Both the position numbers and the translations under genes were made by a program. DNA of 64,000 bases from Mesorhizobium sp. LHD-90 (GTDB lineage: Bacteria > Pseudomonadota > Alphaproteobacteria > Rhizobiales > Rhizobiaceae). The stretch covers positions 124,001-188,000 of the forward strand of contig NZ_JAVFVV010000008.1 in NCBI RefSeq assembly GCF_030929505.1. The letters are read 5' to 3'. This document shows positions 8,714 through 15,779 of this stretch, piece by piece. How positions within the stretch are numbered: position 1 is the first letter of the stretch; each line of letters begins with the position of its first letter. The notes under the pieces were generated by a model that was given only the letters and a program-made list of their open reading frames with translations, was not told the DNA's origin and ran no database searches.

Positions 8714-9109
8714 TCAGGCCGGCTCGATGTCGGTCAGGGCAAAATCGTCGCCCTTGTAGAGCAGCGGCTGTCCGAAATGCCGGCTGCACGCATACGCAAA
8801 ACAGTCGCCCATGTTCAGCCGCGCAGGATGCCGTCCCTTGCCGTAGCGGTCGAACGCCTCGAGCGCGAGCTTGGTAGCTGGTGGTGGCACCGCGACCAAC
8901 TGGATATCGCCGCGCTCGAGGTAGCGTTCGACCGAGCGCGTAGCCTCCGGGATTGGCATGCCATAGACCCGCGCCAGCGCGACCGTGGTTTCCCAAACCG
9001 CCATGGGCGAGATGATCTTGGCGCCGCGGGCCTCGAGCTTTTCGAGGATCAGCCCGGCATCGGGTTCGCTCGTAAGTACGGCCGTCAGAGCCGACGCATC
9101 GACGAACAT
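8714..9109 (-). CDS. vapC: VapC-type PIN-domain ribonuclease toxin
   Basis: This 131-residue toxin has a PIN domain. Conserved acidic residues that bind metal and cut RNA are visible: Asp4 in MFVDASAL, Glu near residue 40 in AVWETTVAL and Asp near 100 in NMGDCFAYACSR. It is expected to cleave tRNA or other RNA when released from its antitoxin. The start codon overlaps the antitoxin stop by one base (TGATG), the classic translational coupling of vapBC. It is tail-to-tail with the sugar permease. Confidence 0.92.
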   Translation of the reverse strand: MFVDASALTAVLTSEPDAGLILEKLEARGAKIISPMAVWETTVALARVYGMPIPEATRSVERYLERGDIQLVAVPPPATKLALEAFDRYGKGRHPARLNMGDCFAYACSRHFGQPLLYKGDDFALTDIEPA

Positions 9110-9354
9110 CAGTCCCGCTCGTAGAGACTGTCGATGAACGCCTTGTCGGCCGGCCGCGCGCGCGACGGGTCGCCCTTCGCTTTCAATTCCCTGACGAAAG
9201 CCTTGGTGAAATCCGCCAGACTTTCCTTGCCGGCTTCCCGCTTCAGCTCATTTGCGAGCGCCTCATGTACGGCCTCGGTCAATCCCACGCCCTTGGTGGC
9301 CGCGACCTTGCGGGCAAGAGCTTCAGTCTGCGGGTTCCTTATGTGGAACGCCAT
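9109..9354 (-). CDS. vapB: VapB-type antitoxin
   Basis: This 81-residue antitoxin opens with MAFHIRNPQTEALARKVA. That N-terminal ribbon-helix-helix-like segment is typical of the VapB group whose members begin with a short description of DNA-binding beta strands (Rv0623/PSK-type). The C-terminal half is charged and would wrap the PIN toxin. It precedes vapC with a one-base overlap. The GAGGAGG ribosome-binding site is embedded in a block of three GGCTAGCC palindromes directly upstream, so autoregulation by a VapB-VapC complex at that site is expected. Confidence 0.9.
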   Translation of the reverse strand: MAFHIRNPQTEALARKVAATKGVGLTEAVHEALANELKREAGKESLADFTKAFVRELKAKGDPSRARPADKAFIDSLYERD

Positions 9355-9355
9355 T

Positions 9356-9399
9356 GGCTAGCCTCCTCTGGCTAGCCGTGTATACCGCTGCGGCTAGCC
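9356..9399 (-). promoter_or_regulatory. vapBC promoter-operator with three GGCTAGCC palindromes
   Basis: The perfect 8-bp palindrome GGCTAGCC occurs three times, at 9356-9363, 9370-9377 and 9392-9399, with start-to-start spacing of 14 and 22 bases. The proximal copy overlaps the vapB translation-initiation region. Between the second and third copies, TATACA on the minus strand could be the -10 element. This layout fits a cooperative autoregulatory operator for VapBC. Confidence 0.75.
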
Positions 9400-9403
9400 C
9401 GTT

Positions 9404-10144
9404 TCAAGACAACAGCAGCCGCAGCCGATCCAGAATCATCTCCACGCCCTTTCCACCCAGTTCGGCGTTGGCGTTACTGGCGCTCGCCGTGTACCAGCCC
9501 TTGTTCTCGGCAGTCCGATCCATCTCCACGGCTTCCGGGCACAGCGCCAGCATCAGCGACGTCTCGCCTTCGCCGGCGTGGTCGAACGGGAATTTCCCGA
9601 ACATTTCAGGCCCCATAAGAGAATGCACCTGCACCCAGTTGAACGGGTTGGCGCCGGCCGCGTGGTCGGCATAATAATTGGCCGAGGCCTCGTCGCCCCA
9701 CCAACCCTCGCCATGCTCCTTCTCAAGGAAGCGGAAGATCGCCTGCCGCCCGGCCGTCTTGAACGCCAGATCGGTCGGCATGCCGGCGACGAAATTCTCG
9801 GTCTGGTGATGAATGATCGCATGGATGTTGCGGAAACCAATGCGCAGCAGCGAGTAGAAAAAATCCTCACCGAACGCCGCCAGCGCCTTGCCGCCGACCT
9901 GCACCGAGCCGTTGCCTTCCGGCTTCTCCACCGCATAGCTCGCCGCGCCGTAATAGAACGACGGCAGGATGACCAGCGGCGTCTCCTTCTCGATCAGGTC
10001 CAGCGTCTTGGTGACAGCCAGCGTGTCCATGCCGACCGCCATGTGCTCGCCATGGTATTCGAGCACGCCGAGCGGCAGCGCCACCGGCCAGTTTTCAGCG
10101 ATCGCCTGCCGGATCTGGTGTGGGAGCATCAGTTCGTAGCGCAT
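9404..10144 (-). CDS. Creatininase-family amidohydrolase/lactonase
   Basis: This 246-residue protein of the creatininase superfamily comprises metal-dependent hydrolases of cyclic amides, formamides or lactones. The family core is visible in ALPLGVLEYHGEHMAVGMDT, which supplies Glu, His and Asp metal ligands. The second conserved block, IHHQTENF, replaces the usual NGHGGN motif of true creatininases, so the substrate is probably not creatinine. Related proteins in inositol pathways hydrolyse diketo-inositol intermediates (IolN-type). That would suit a sugar/polyol cluster but is only an inference. It is the last catabolic gene of the minus-strand block, 3 bases after the SIS gene stop. Confidence 0.82.
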   Translation of the reverse strand: MRYELMLPHQIRQAIAENWPVALPLGVLEYHGEHMAVGMDTLAVTKTLDLIEKETPLVILPSFYYGAASYAVEKPEGNGSVQVGGKALAAFGEDFFYSLLRIGFRNIHAIIHHQTENFVAGMPTDLAFKTAGRQAIFRFLEKEHGEGWWGDEASANYYADHAAGANPFNWVQVHSLMGPEMFGKFPFDHAGEGETSLMLALCPEAVEMDRTAENKGWYTASASNANAELGGKGVEMILDRLRLLLS

Positions 10145-10147
10145 GGG

Positions 10148-10702
10148 CTACTCCATGTTGGTATGCCGCGCCCGTATCTCTTCCGGCGAGGCGTTTTTCA
10201 GCGCCTTCAGTTTCAGCACCATCACCTCGAACAGCACGAACAGCGCGCCCTCGAAGGCCGAACCCATCGGCAGCACCGAGGTTTTGGCCGCGCCCCGGTC
10301 GCTGGCCATGGTCTGCGCCGGGATGAGCAGCGTCACGTCGGCCAGCTTCGCCGCACTACCGTGCGGCTCGGCCGTCAGCGCGACCACCGTGGCGCCGGCG
10401 TCCTTCGCCACCTGCATCAGCGTCAGTACCGTCGTCGTCTCACCCGGCCCGGAGGAAGCGAGAAAAATGTCGCCCTTGCCCAGCGGCGGCATGGTCATGT
10501 CGCCCACCACGCCGACCGGCATGCCGAGATGGAACAGGCGCATCGCGAAGCCGCGCATCTGCAAGCCTTCGCGCCCGAGCCCATGGGTGCCGATGCGCCC
10601 GGCCTGCGCCAGCATCTTGCAGACCTGGTCGACCTCAGTCTCGTCCACGCGGCCGAGCACCGCTCCCAACTCGTCCAGCGCGGTTTTGAACAATGTCGTC
10701 AT
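10148..10702 (-). CDS. SIS-domain sugar isomerase, 6-phospho-3-hexuloisomerase-like
   Basis: This single SIS-domain protein of 184 residues resembles HxlB/PHI enzymes, which isomerise a phospho-ketohexose. Conserved blocks are GRIGTHGLGREGLQMRGFAMRL, the following PVGVVGDMTMPPLGKGDIFL and SSGPGETTTVL, which binds the phosphosugar. The open frame extends to 10819, but the upstream part is encoded by a repetitive hairpin element, so the ATG at 10702 (MTTLFKTALDELG) is used. The ribosome-binding site is weak. It lies between the FGGY kinase and the creatininase-like gene, so its substrate is probably the kinase product. Confidence 0.85.
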   Translation of the reverse strand: MTTLFKTALDELGAVLGRVDETEVDQVCKMLAQAGRIGTHGLGREGLQMRGFAMRLFHLGMPVGVVGDMTMPPLGKGDIFLASSGPGETTTVLTLMQVAKDAGATVVALTAEPHGSAAKLADVTLLIPAQTMASDRGAAKTSVLPMGSAFEGALFVLFEVMVLKLKALKNASPEEIRARHTNME

Positions 10703-10709
10703 GGGTCCG

Positions 10710-10847
10710 TTGAGATTCCGGTCAGGGTGAGGCGAAAATGGTGTTTTGTCGGGGTCGCAAAGCGACGAGCGGAGTGTACGTTTCGGTACACGAGCACCGG
10801 AAGCGCAGAAAAGCGCCATTTGCAGCCCACCCTGGCTGGAATCTCAA
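10710..10847. repeat. 138-bp intergenic palindromic element (long imperfect hairpin)
   Basis: The outer 20-bp arms (10710-10729 and 10828-10847) are inverted copies with 18 of 20 positions matching. Pairing continues inward through GGCGAAAATGG-like sequence with one bulge. Two smaller hairpins sit in the middle: GTCGC-AAA-GCGAC and GTGTAC-GTTTCG-GTACAC. The element fills almost the whole gap between the kinase stop and the SIS start. Its form is that of a dispersed intergenic repeat of mesorhizobia rather than a gene. As RNA it would separate the two cistrons with a stable structure. Confidence 0.85.
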
Positions 10848-10855
10848 TGGATCCA

Positions 10856-12349
10856 TCATGATAATTCCGCCATCAAGTCCTTCGTCTGGCCGTAGACGCG
10901 CTTGAAGATTGAATACTGCTTGTCATAGACCCCGCGGAATTTCCCGCGCGGCGAGACTTTTCGCGCCGTCGGGTTCCACGCGCCGATATCGCTCTTTTTC
11001 GCCGCGCCGATCGCCAGCGCCGCCAGAAAAGCGTCGCCATAGCTTGCGCCGAACGAGCGCTCGCGCACCGTCTGCGGCATGCCGGAAACGTCCGAGGTCG
11101 CCTGGAGCCAGACGGGATTCTTGGTGCCGCCGCCCACCGCCAGCAGCGTTTTCGGCGCCTCGCCGATCTCGCGATAGGTTTCGAAGATCCAGTTGGTACC
11201 GCAGGCGATGCCTTCGACCGCCGCGCGATAAAGGTCGCCGCGACCGTGCGTCAGGTTCAACCCGAAGATCACACCCTTGGCGTTCGAGTCGTGGATTGGC
11301 GTGCGCTCGCCGGACAGGTGCGGCAGCATGATCACGCCGTTGGCGCCGGGCGGCGATTTTTCCGCCTCCTTGGTCAGCGTGCGGAATGCGCTTTCGAACG
11401 GCAGATCCTTCGCAAACTGGTCGCGGAACCAGTGGGTCAGCGTGCCGCTGGTCGCAAGGCCCGACATCGAGGCGTGCTCACCGGGAAACAGCCAGGGCGC
11501 GTACCAGAGCCGCCCGTCCTGGATGCGCCTTTGCGACAGCATGATGATGAAGATGGTCGATCCGTACATCACCATCATGTCGCCGGCTCTTGTCACGCCA
11601 ACGCTGAGCGCTTCGGCGGCCGCGTCGATGGTGCCGGCAATCACCGGCGTGCCTGCCGCCAGCCCGGTCTCCCGCGCCGCCTTCTTCGTCACCTGCCCGG
11701 CTATGTCGGTCGTCCACAACACTTTTGGCAGCCGGTCGGGCTCGATGATGTCGGGCGCCAGTGCGGCGCTCCACCCTTTCACGTCGATCTCGTAGAGTGG
11801 CGAAAAATTCGCCGCCGAATAGTGGTCGACCACGCATTCGCCGGTCAGCTTCTGCACCAGATAGGTGGTCGAGGTGACGACTTTCGCCGCCTTTTCATAG
11901 AGTTCCGGGCGATTCTTCTTCAACCACAGGATTTTCGGGCCGACCGATTGTGTGGTCAGCGCATTGCCGCAACGGTCGAGGATTTTTGTCGCGCCGATCC
12001 GCTCCGTCAGTTCCTCGATCTCGACCACCGCCCGGTTATCCACGCCGTAGAGCGCAGCGTTCGACAGCGCTTCCCCTTCGGCATCGACCGGCAGCATGCA
12101 AGGGCCGATGGCGCTGGTGCCGATGGCCTTGATCGCCTTGGGGTCGATGCCGCTTTCGGCCAGCATCTTTTTCGAGATGAAGCAGAAATCGCCCCACCAG
12201 TCCTGCTTCGGCCGGTGTTCGGCCCAGCCGGGCTGCGGCACCAGCATCTTGTGCGGCCTTGCCGCCGTGGCGACGACGTTGCCCGATCCGTCGACGATCG
12301 CGCCTTTCGATTCGAAGGTTCCGATGTCGATGCCGAGTGTGTAGCTCAT
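10856..12349 (-). CDS. FGGY-family carbohydrate kinase
   Basis: This 497-residue ATP-dependent kinase belongs to the FGGY family (xylulokinase, gluconate kinase and related enzymes). The N-terminal phosphate-binding motif GIDIGTFESKG is at residues 6-16. The second domain has GTIDAAAEALSVGV and the C-terminal ATP-binding motif LLAVGGGTKNPVWLQATSDV. The length is normal. The ATG overlaps the M42 gene stop by four bases (ATGA), showing translational coupling. Within the family it is closest in feel to xylulose/L-ribulose-type kinases, but the substrate is undetermined. It probably makes the phosphorylated sugar used by the SIS isomerase. Confidence 0.9.
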   Translation of the reverse strand: MSYTLGIDIGTFESKGAIVDGSGNVVATAARPHKMLVPQPGWAEHRPKQDWWGDFCFISKKMLAESGIDPKAIKAIGTSAIGPCMLPVDAEGEALSNAALYGVDNRAVVEIEELTERIGATKILDRCGNALTTQSVGPKILWLKKNRPELYEKAAKVVTSTTYLVQKLTGECVVDHYSAANFSPLYEIDVKGWSAALAPDIIEPDRLPKVLWTTDIAGQVTKKAARETGLAAGTPVIAGTIDAAAEALSVGVTRAGDMMVMYGSTIFIIMLSQRRIQDGRLWYAPWLFPGEHASMSGLATSGTLTHWFRDQFAKDLPFESAFRTLTKEAEKSPPGANGVIMLPHLSGERTPIHDSNAKGVIFGLNLTHGRGDLYRAAVEGIACGTNWIFETYREIGEAPKTLLAVGGGTKNPVWLQATSDVSGMPQTVRERSFGASYGDAFLAALAIGAAKKSDIGAWNPTARKVSPRGKFRGVYDKQYSIFKRVYGQTKDLMAELS

Positions 12350-13467
12350 GCGATGAAATCGTCCCGCTCCAGGCTGAAACCCTTGTCGATCGAAGAAATC
12401 CCCGCCACCAGCAGGCGCGTAAGCTGCTCCAGATCGCCGAGATCGACTACCTCCAGCGAAGAGTGCGAATAGCGCATCGGAAAACCGACATCGATCGATG
12501 CTACCCCGCCCTCCACCAGTTGCACGTATGAGGAATCGGTCAGCGCGCCGGTATGGGCGCTGCGCTGCAACGGGATGTTTTCAGCCCGGCTCGCCGTCTC
12601 GAACAGCGACACCAGCGCCGGATGGGGAATCGTGCCGTTCAGCGTGCCGCGCCCGTGGAAGGAATAGAGGCTCATGCCCGGGCCGCCGCCCATGGTCACA
12701 TTGCCGCGATAGGCCATGTCGGGCGTGTCGGTCGCAAGCAGCAGGTCAAGCTGGATGCAAATGCCTGGCTTCAGCACCTGTGCGGCCGTCAGCGCGCCGC
12801 GCAGGTTGAATTCCTCTTGCACGGAAAAGACAAAATGCACGGTCGCCCGCCTGGCGGCCTGGACAAGAGCCCGCGCCGCCTCGACGATCACCGCGCAGCC
12901 GGCGCGGTCGTCGACCGAGGTTCCGGCGATGCGCGTCTGGGAAAGCTCGATCACCTGCGGCCTATAGACGATCGGCGTGCCGATCAGCACGCCGGCGGCC
13001 TCCGCCTCGGCGCGGCTCGAAAAGCCAGCGTCGATATAGAGGTCCATATAGGGCACGACCTTGTATTTCTCGTCCGGCGTGGTGGCGTGGTGGCTCTTGT
13101 TGGCGATCAGGCCGACACGGTCCCTGCCCTCGCCGATACAGATCGTCACCGCCTGCGACGGCAGCGCCCGCTCGGGCACGCCGCCCAGCCGCTCGACGCG
13201 GATGAAACCGTCGTTCTCGATCTTGCGCACGACGAAACCGAGCTGATCCATGTGGGTGAACAGCATGACATCAGGCGCGCCCGTTTCGCCCTTCAGCGTG
13301 GCGATCAGGTTGCCGAGGCGATCGGTGGTGGTCGTCAGTCCCAGGGCTCGCAGTTCGGCGGCCAGATAGCGCCGCACGCGGCCCTCATGTCCGCTGAGGC
13401 CGGGGATCAGCATCAACTCGGTGAGGAGCGTGCGGAGGCGGTCGTGCATGGAGATGTCGTTAGCCAT
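12346..13467 (-). CDS. M42-family metallo-aminopeptidase/endoglucanase-like protein (SgcX-like)
   Basis: This 373-residue protein of the M42 (FrvX/SgcX) family has a two-metal centre. Probable ligands and catalytic residues are His72 in FTHMDQLGF, Asp186/Asp187 in TSVDDRAG, Glu218-Glu219 in QEEFNLRG and Asp247 in LLATDTPD. The start at 13467 (MANDISMHDRLRTLL) has GGAGAGG upstream; the longer open frame runs into a palindromic repeat and is rejected. M42 proteins recur inside sugar operons (frv and sgc of enterobacteria) without a proven sugar substrate. The operon position between a BtpA-like protein and an FGGY kinase repeats that association. Confidence 0.88.
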   Translation of the reverse strand: MANDISMHDRLRTLLTELMLIPGLSGHEGRVRRYLAAELRALGLTTTTDRLGNLIATLKGETGAPDVMLFTHMDQLGFVVRKIENDGFIRVERLGGVPERALPSQAVTICIGEGRDRVGLIANKSHHATTPDEKYKVVPYMDLYIDAGFSSRAEAEAAGVLIGTPIVYRPQVIELSQTRIAGTSVDDRAGCAVIVEAARALVQAARRATVHFVFSVQEEFNLRGALTAAQVLKPGICIQLDLLLATDTPDMAYRGNVTMGGGPGMSLYSFHGRGTLNGTIPHPALVSLFETASRAENIPLQRSAHTGALTDSSYVQLVEGGVASIDVGFPMRYSHSSLEVVDLGDLEQLTRLLVAGISSIDKGFSLERDDFIA

Positions 13468-13501
13468 GGAGGCCTCTCCGTGCTGTTCGATGTGCCTTAT
13501 G

Positions 13502-13645
13502 CACCCCCTCACCGGCCCTTCGGGCCACCTCTCCCCCTGCCCGAGGGAGAGGAGCGCCGGCCGCAAGATGAGCGCCAATCGCCGAAGCTGCTCTCCTCTC
13601 CCCCGGGCAGGGGGAGAGGTGGCCCGAAGGGCCGGTGAGGGGGTG
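13502..13645. repeat. 144-bp palindromic element, 53-bp arms (CCTCACCGGCCCTTCGGGCC type)
   Basis: The arms at 13502-13554 and 13593-13645 are inverted copies with a single mismatch over 53 bases, separated by a 38-base loop. Each arm itself contains the palindrome GGCCCTTCGGGCC. This is the well-known type of dispersed palindromic intergenic element in Mesorhizobium and relatives, not a coding sequence. It lies between the btpA-like and M42 genes, inside an operon. Confidence 0.92.
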
Positions 13646-13671
13646 CTTCAACTCCTCCAAAGTGAATTCCC

Positions 13672-14484
13672 TCACGCGCCCCGCGCCGCTCTTGCGAGCC
13701 GCATGAACTCCGCCGCGCGATCCGGGTCGACCGCGTTCCACGTATTGCCATCGACCTTCAGCGACGAACCGACGATGACGCCGTCGGCGATCTTCAGCAC
13801 ATCTGCGATCGTCGCGTGCTTGACGCCCGTGTTGGCCAGCACCGGCGTGGTCGGCAGCACCTTCTTGACTGCTTCCAGATCGCTCATCGAGGCCGCCTCG
13901 CCGGTGATCTGCCCGGAAACCAGGATAGCGTCCGGGATGCTCGAAAACACCGCCGAGCGGGCGCGGTCGGGCAGCGAGCGCTGGTCGAGCGAATAGGCGA
14001 ATTCGGCCGAGACGTTGTAAAGCAGCGCCAGGTCGGAGCGATGCAGCCGGTCGCGGTAGCGCATCGCCTTGCCGGCATCCGGCGTCCACGGCCCCATGTC
14101 GGAAGCGTAGGTGCCCGTGAAAATCTCGCGCACGAAGGCCGCGCCCGTCGCAGCGGCCAGCGCGACCGACGCCATCGGATCCCACAGCACATTGACGCCG
14201 AACGGCACCGTGATCTTGTCGCGCACTTTGCCGATCACATAGGCCATGGTGGCGGTGGAAGCCGTATCGACCTGGAACTCGTAGGGCCGGTCATTCTCGT
14301 TGCCGAACATGACGGCGTCCACGCCGGCTTTCTGCAGGGCGCCGAGGTCCTTGGTCACGCCGTCGATCAGCGCCTCCAGCCCGCCCTTGGCGTCGTAGAG
14401 GGGCGACCCCGGCAGCGCGCCGAAATGCACCATGGCGATCACCGGCTTGCCGGCGCCGAAAACGTTCCTGAATTTCTGGGTCAC
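13672..14484 (-). CDS. BtpA/SgcQ-family TIM-barrel protein
   Basis: This 270-residue protein belongs to the BtpA family. The cyanobacterial founder is linked to photosystem I biogenesis, but proteobacterial members (SgcQ) sit in sugar operons and their reaction is unknown. Family blocks visible are VIAMVHFGALPGSPLY at residues 15-30, AVMFGNENDRPYEF, PFGVNVLWDP and the C-terminal ANTGVKHATIADVLKIADGVIVGSSLK, which looks like a barrel phosphate-binding end. It is the first gene of the minus-strand catabolic operon and diverges from the aldo/keto reductase. Confidence 0.9.
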   Translation of the reverse strand: MTQKFRNVFGAGKPVIAMVHFGALPGSPLYDAKGGLEALIDGVTKDLGALQKAGVDAVMFGNENDRPYEFQVDTASTATMAYVIGKVRDKITVPFGVNVLWDPMASVALAAATGAAFVREIFTGTYASDMGPWTPDAGKAMRYRDRLHRSDLALLYNVSAEFAYSLDQRSLPDRARSAVFSSIPDAILVSGQITGEAASMSDLEAVKKVLPTTPVLANTGVKHATIADVLKIADGVIVGSSLKVDGNTWNAVDPDRAAEFMRLARAARGA

Positions 14485-14560
14485 TCTTGCCTCGAACCGC
14501 TTGTTTCCGGCGCATGCTTAGCAACCGGAAAAATGCCTGTCCAACGCTTCCACGGACTTT

Positions 14561-14571
14561 TGGTCGTACCA
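14561..14571. promoter_or_regulatory. GntR/FCD-type operator candidate between btpA-like and aldo/keto reductase genes
   Basis: TGGTCGTACCA is a perfect palindrome around a 3-base centre and matches the TNGTNNNACNA pattern of FadR/FCD-subfamily GntR regulators. It sits midway in the 131-bp gap between two divergent genes, where it could control both. No GntR gene of that subfamily lies in the window, so the regulator would be elsewhere. Confidence 0.45.
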
Positions 14572-14615
14572 CACAGTTGCTAGTGTCCGGTCCAAATTCG
14601 GAGAGGGAACGGTAT

Positions 14616-15638
14616 ATGAAAGTCAGGCATTTCGACCGGATCGGCAATGGCGGTCTGGATTTCACCGAACTCGGCTTCGGTAGCGCCCCGCTCGGCAACC
14701 TCTACCGCTCCATCTCCGACGACGACGCCCAGGCGATCCTGGAGAAAGCCTGGGATACCGGCGTGCGCTATTACGACACCGCGCCGCTCTACGGACTCGG
14801 CCTCTCGGAAACCCGGCTCAACCGCTTCCTGCGCGGAAAACGCCGTGACGACTATGTGCTGTCGACCAAGGTCGGCCGCCTCATGCGCGTCTCGACGCCG
14901 GAGGAGCGCACCGGCATCGGCAAGTTCTTCGACACCCCGTCGCGCCGCGAGGTCTACGACTACAGTTTTGACGGCGTCATGCGCTCCGTCGAATTCTCGC
15001 TGGAACGGCTCGGCATCGACCGTATCGACATCCTGTTCGCGCACGACCTCGACATCTTCACCCACGGCAGCAAGCAGGCCGCCGACGCCCGCATCGAGGA
15101 ATTCATGCGCTCCGGCTATGGCGCGCTGGTCTCGCTGCGCGACCAGGGAGTCGTCAAGGCGATCGGCGGCGGCATCAACGAATGGCAGATGGCGCAGACG
15201 CTGGCCAAACGCGGCGACTTCGACCTGTTCCTGCTCGCCGGCCGCTATACGCTGCTCGAACAGGAGGCGCTCGACACCTTCCTGCCGCTTTGCCAGAATC
15301 GCGGCATCGGCATCGTGCTTGGCGGTCCCTACAATTCCGGCATTCTCGCCACCGGTGCGAAGCCCGGCGCCTTCTACAACTATTCCGAGGCGCCGCAGGA
15401 GATTCTCGATCGCGTCACCCGCATCGAGGCGGTGTGCAAGCGCCACGGCGTCCGGCTGATCGAGGCAGCGTTGCAGTTTCCGCTTTCGCATCCTTCGGTC
15501 GTCTCGGTCATTCCGGGCGGACAGCGAGTCGCCGAAGTGGAGAGCAATCGCGCGCTCGTCGAAACGAAGGTCCCGGCAAGCCTATGGGCCGATCTGAAGG
15601 CGGAAAACCTGCTCAGAAAGGACGCTCCGACAAACTGA
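14616..15638 (+). CDS. Aldo/keto reductase, sugar dehydrogenase type
   Basis: This 340-residue aldo/keto reductase resembles L-fucose/D-threo-aldose dehydrogenases. The catalytic tetrad is visible: Asp54 in YYDTAPLYGLG, Tyr59, Lys85 in LSTKVGR and a His in LFAHDLD. The enzyme probably oxidises a sugar C1 to a lactone or reduces a keto sugar with NAD(P). The ATG at 14616 has GGAGAGGG 8 bases upstream; the upstream extension is discarded. It diverges from the BtpA-like operon and probably shares its control. The combination with FucU would fit fucose-like oxidation, but it is not conclusive. Confidence 0.88.
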   Translation: MKVRHFDRIGNGGLDFTELGFGSAPLGNLYRSISDDDAQAILEKAWDTGVRYYDTAPLYGLGLSETRLNRFLRGKRRDDYVLSTKVGRLMRVSTPEERTGIGKFFDTPSRREVYDYSFDGVMRSVEFSLERLGIDRIDILFAHDLDIFTHGSKQAADARIEEFMRSGYGALVSLRDQGVVKAIGGGINEWQMAQTLAKRGDFDLFLLAGRYTLLEQEALDTFLPLCQNRGIGIVLGGPYNSGILATGAKPGAFYNYSEAPQEILDRVTRIEAVCKRHGVRLIEAALQFPLSHPSVVSVIPGGQRVAEVESNRALVETKVPASLWADLKAENLLRKDAPTN

Positions 15639-15779
15639 TTGCGGGTTTCGACAGGCGTGCGCGGCGCAAGGCGTTGAAGTTGTTGATTCTTCCGGACTTC
15701 ACGCGGTCCCGGCGCGAGGCGTCCGGGCGCTTGGCGGGGCATGGAGCAATGCCTCTAAGTCTTTGAGAGAAAACGGAAA

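Noticed and set aside
10703-10819. N-terminal extension of the SIS isomerase
   Set aside because: The extra codons are derived from a palindromic repeat; orthologous SIS proteins start at the MTTLFKTAL-like position.
13468-13578. N-terminal extension of the M42 protein
   Set aside because: The extension runs into the palindromic element, whereas ATG 13467 has a ribosome-binding site.
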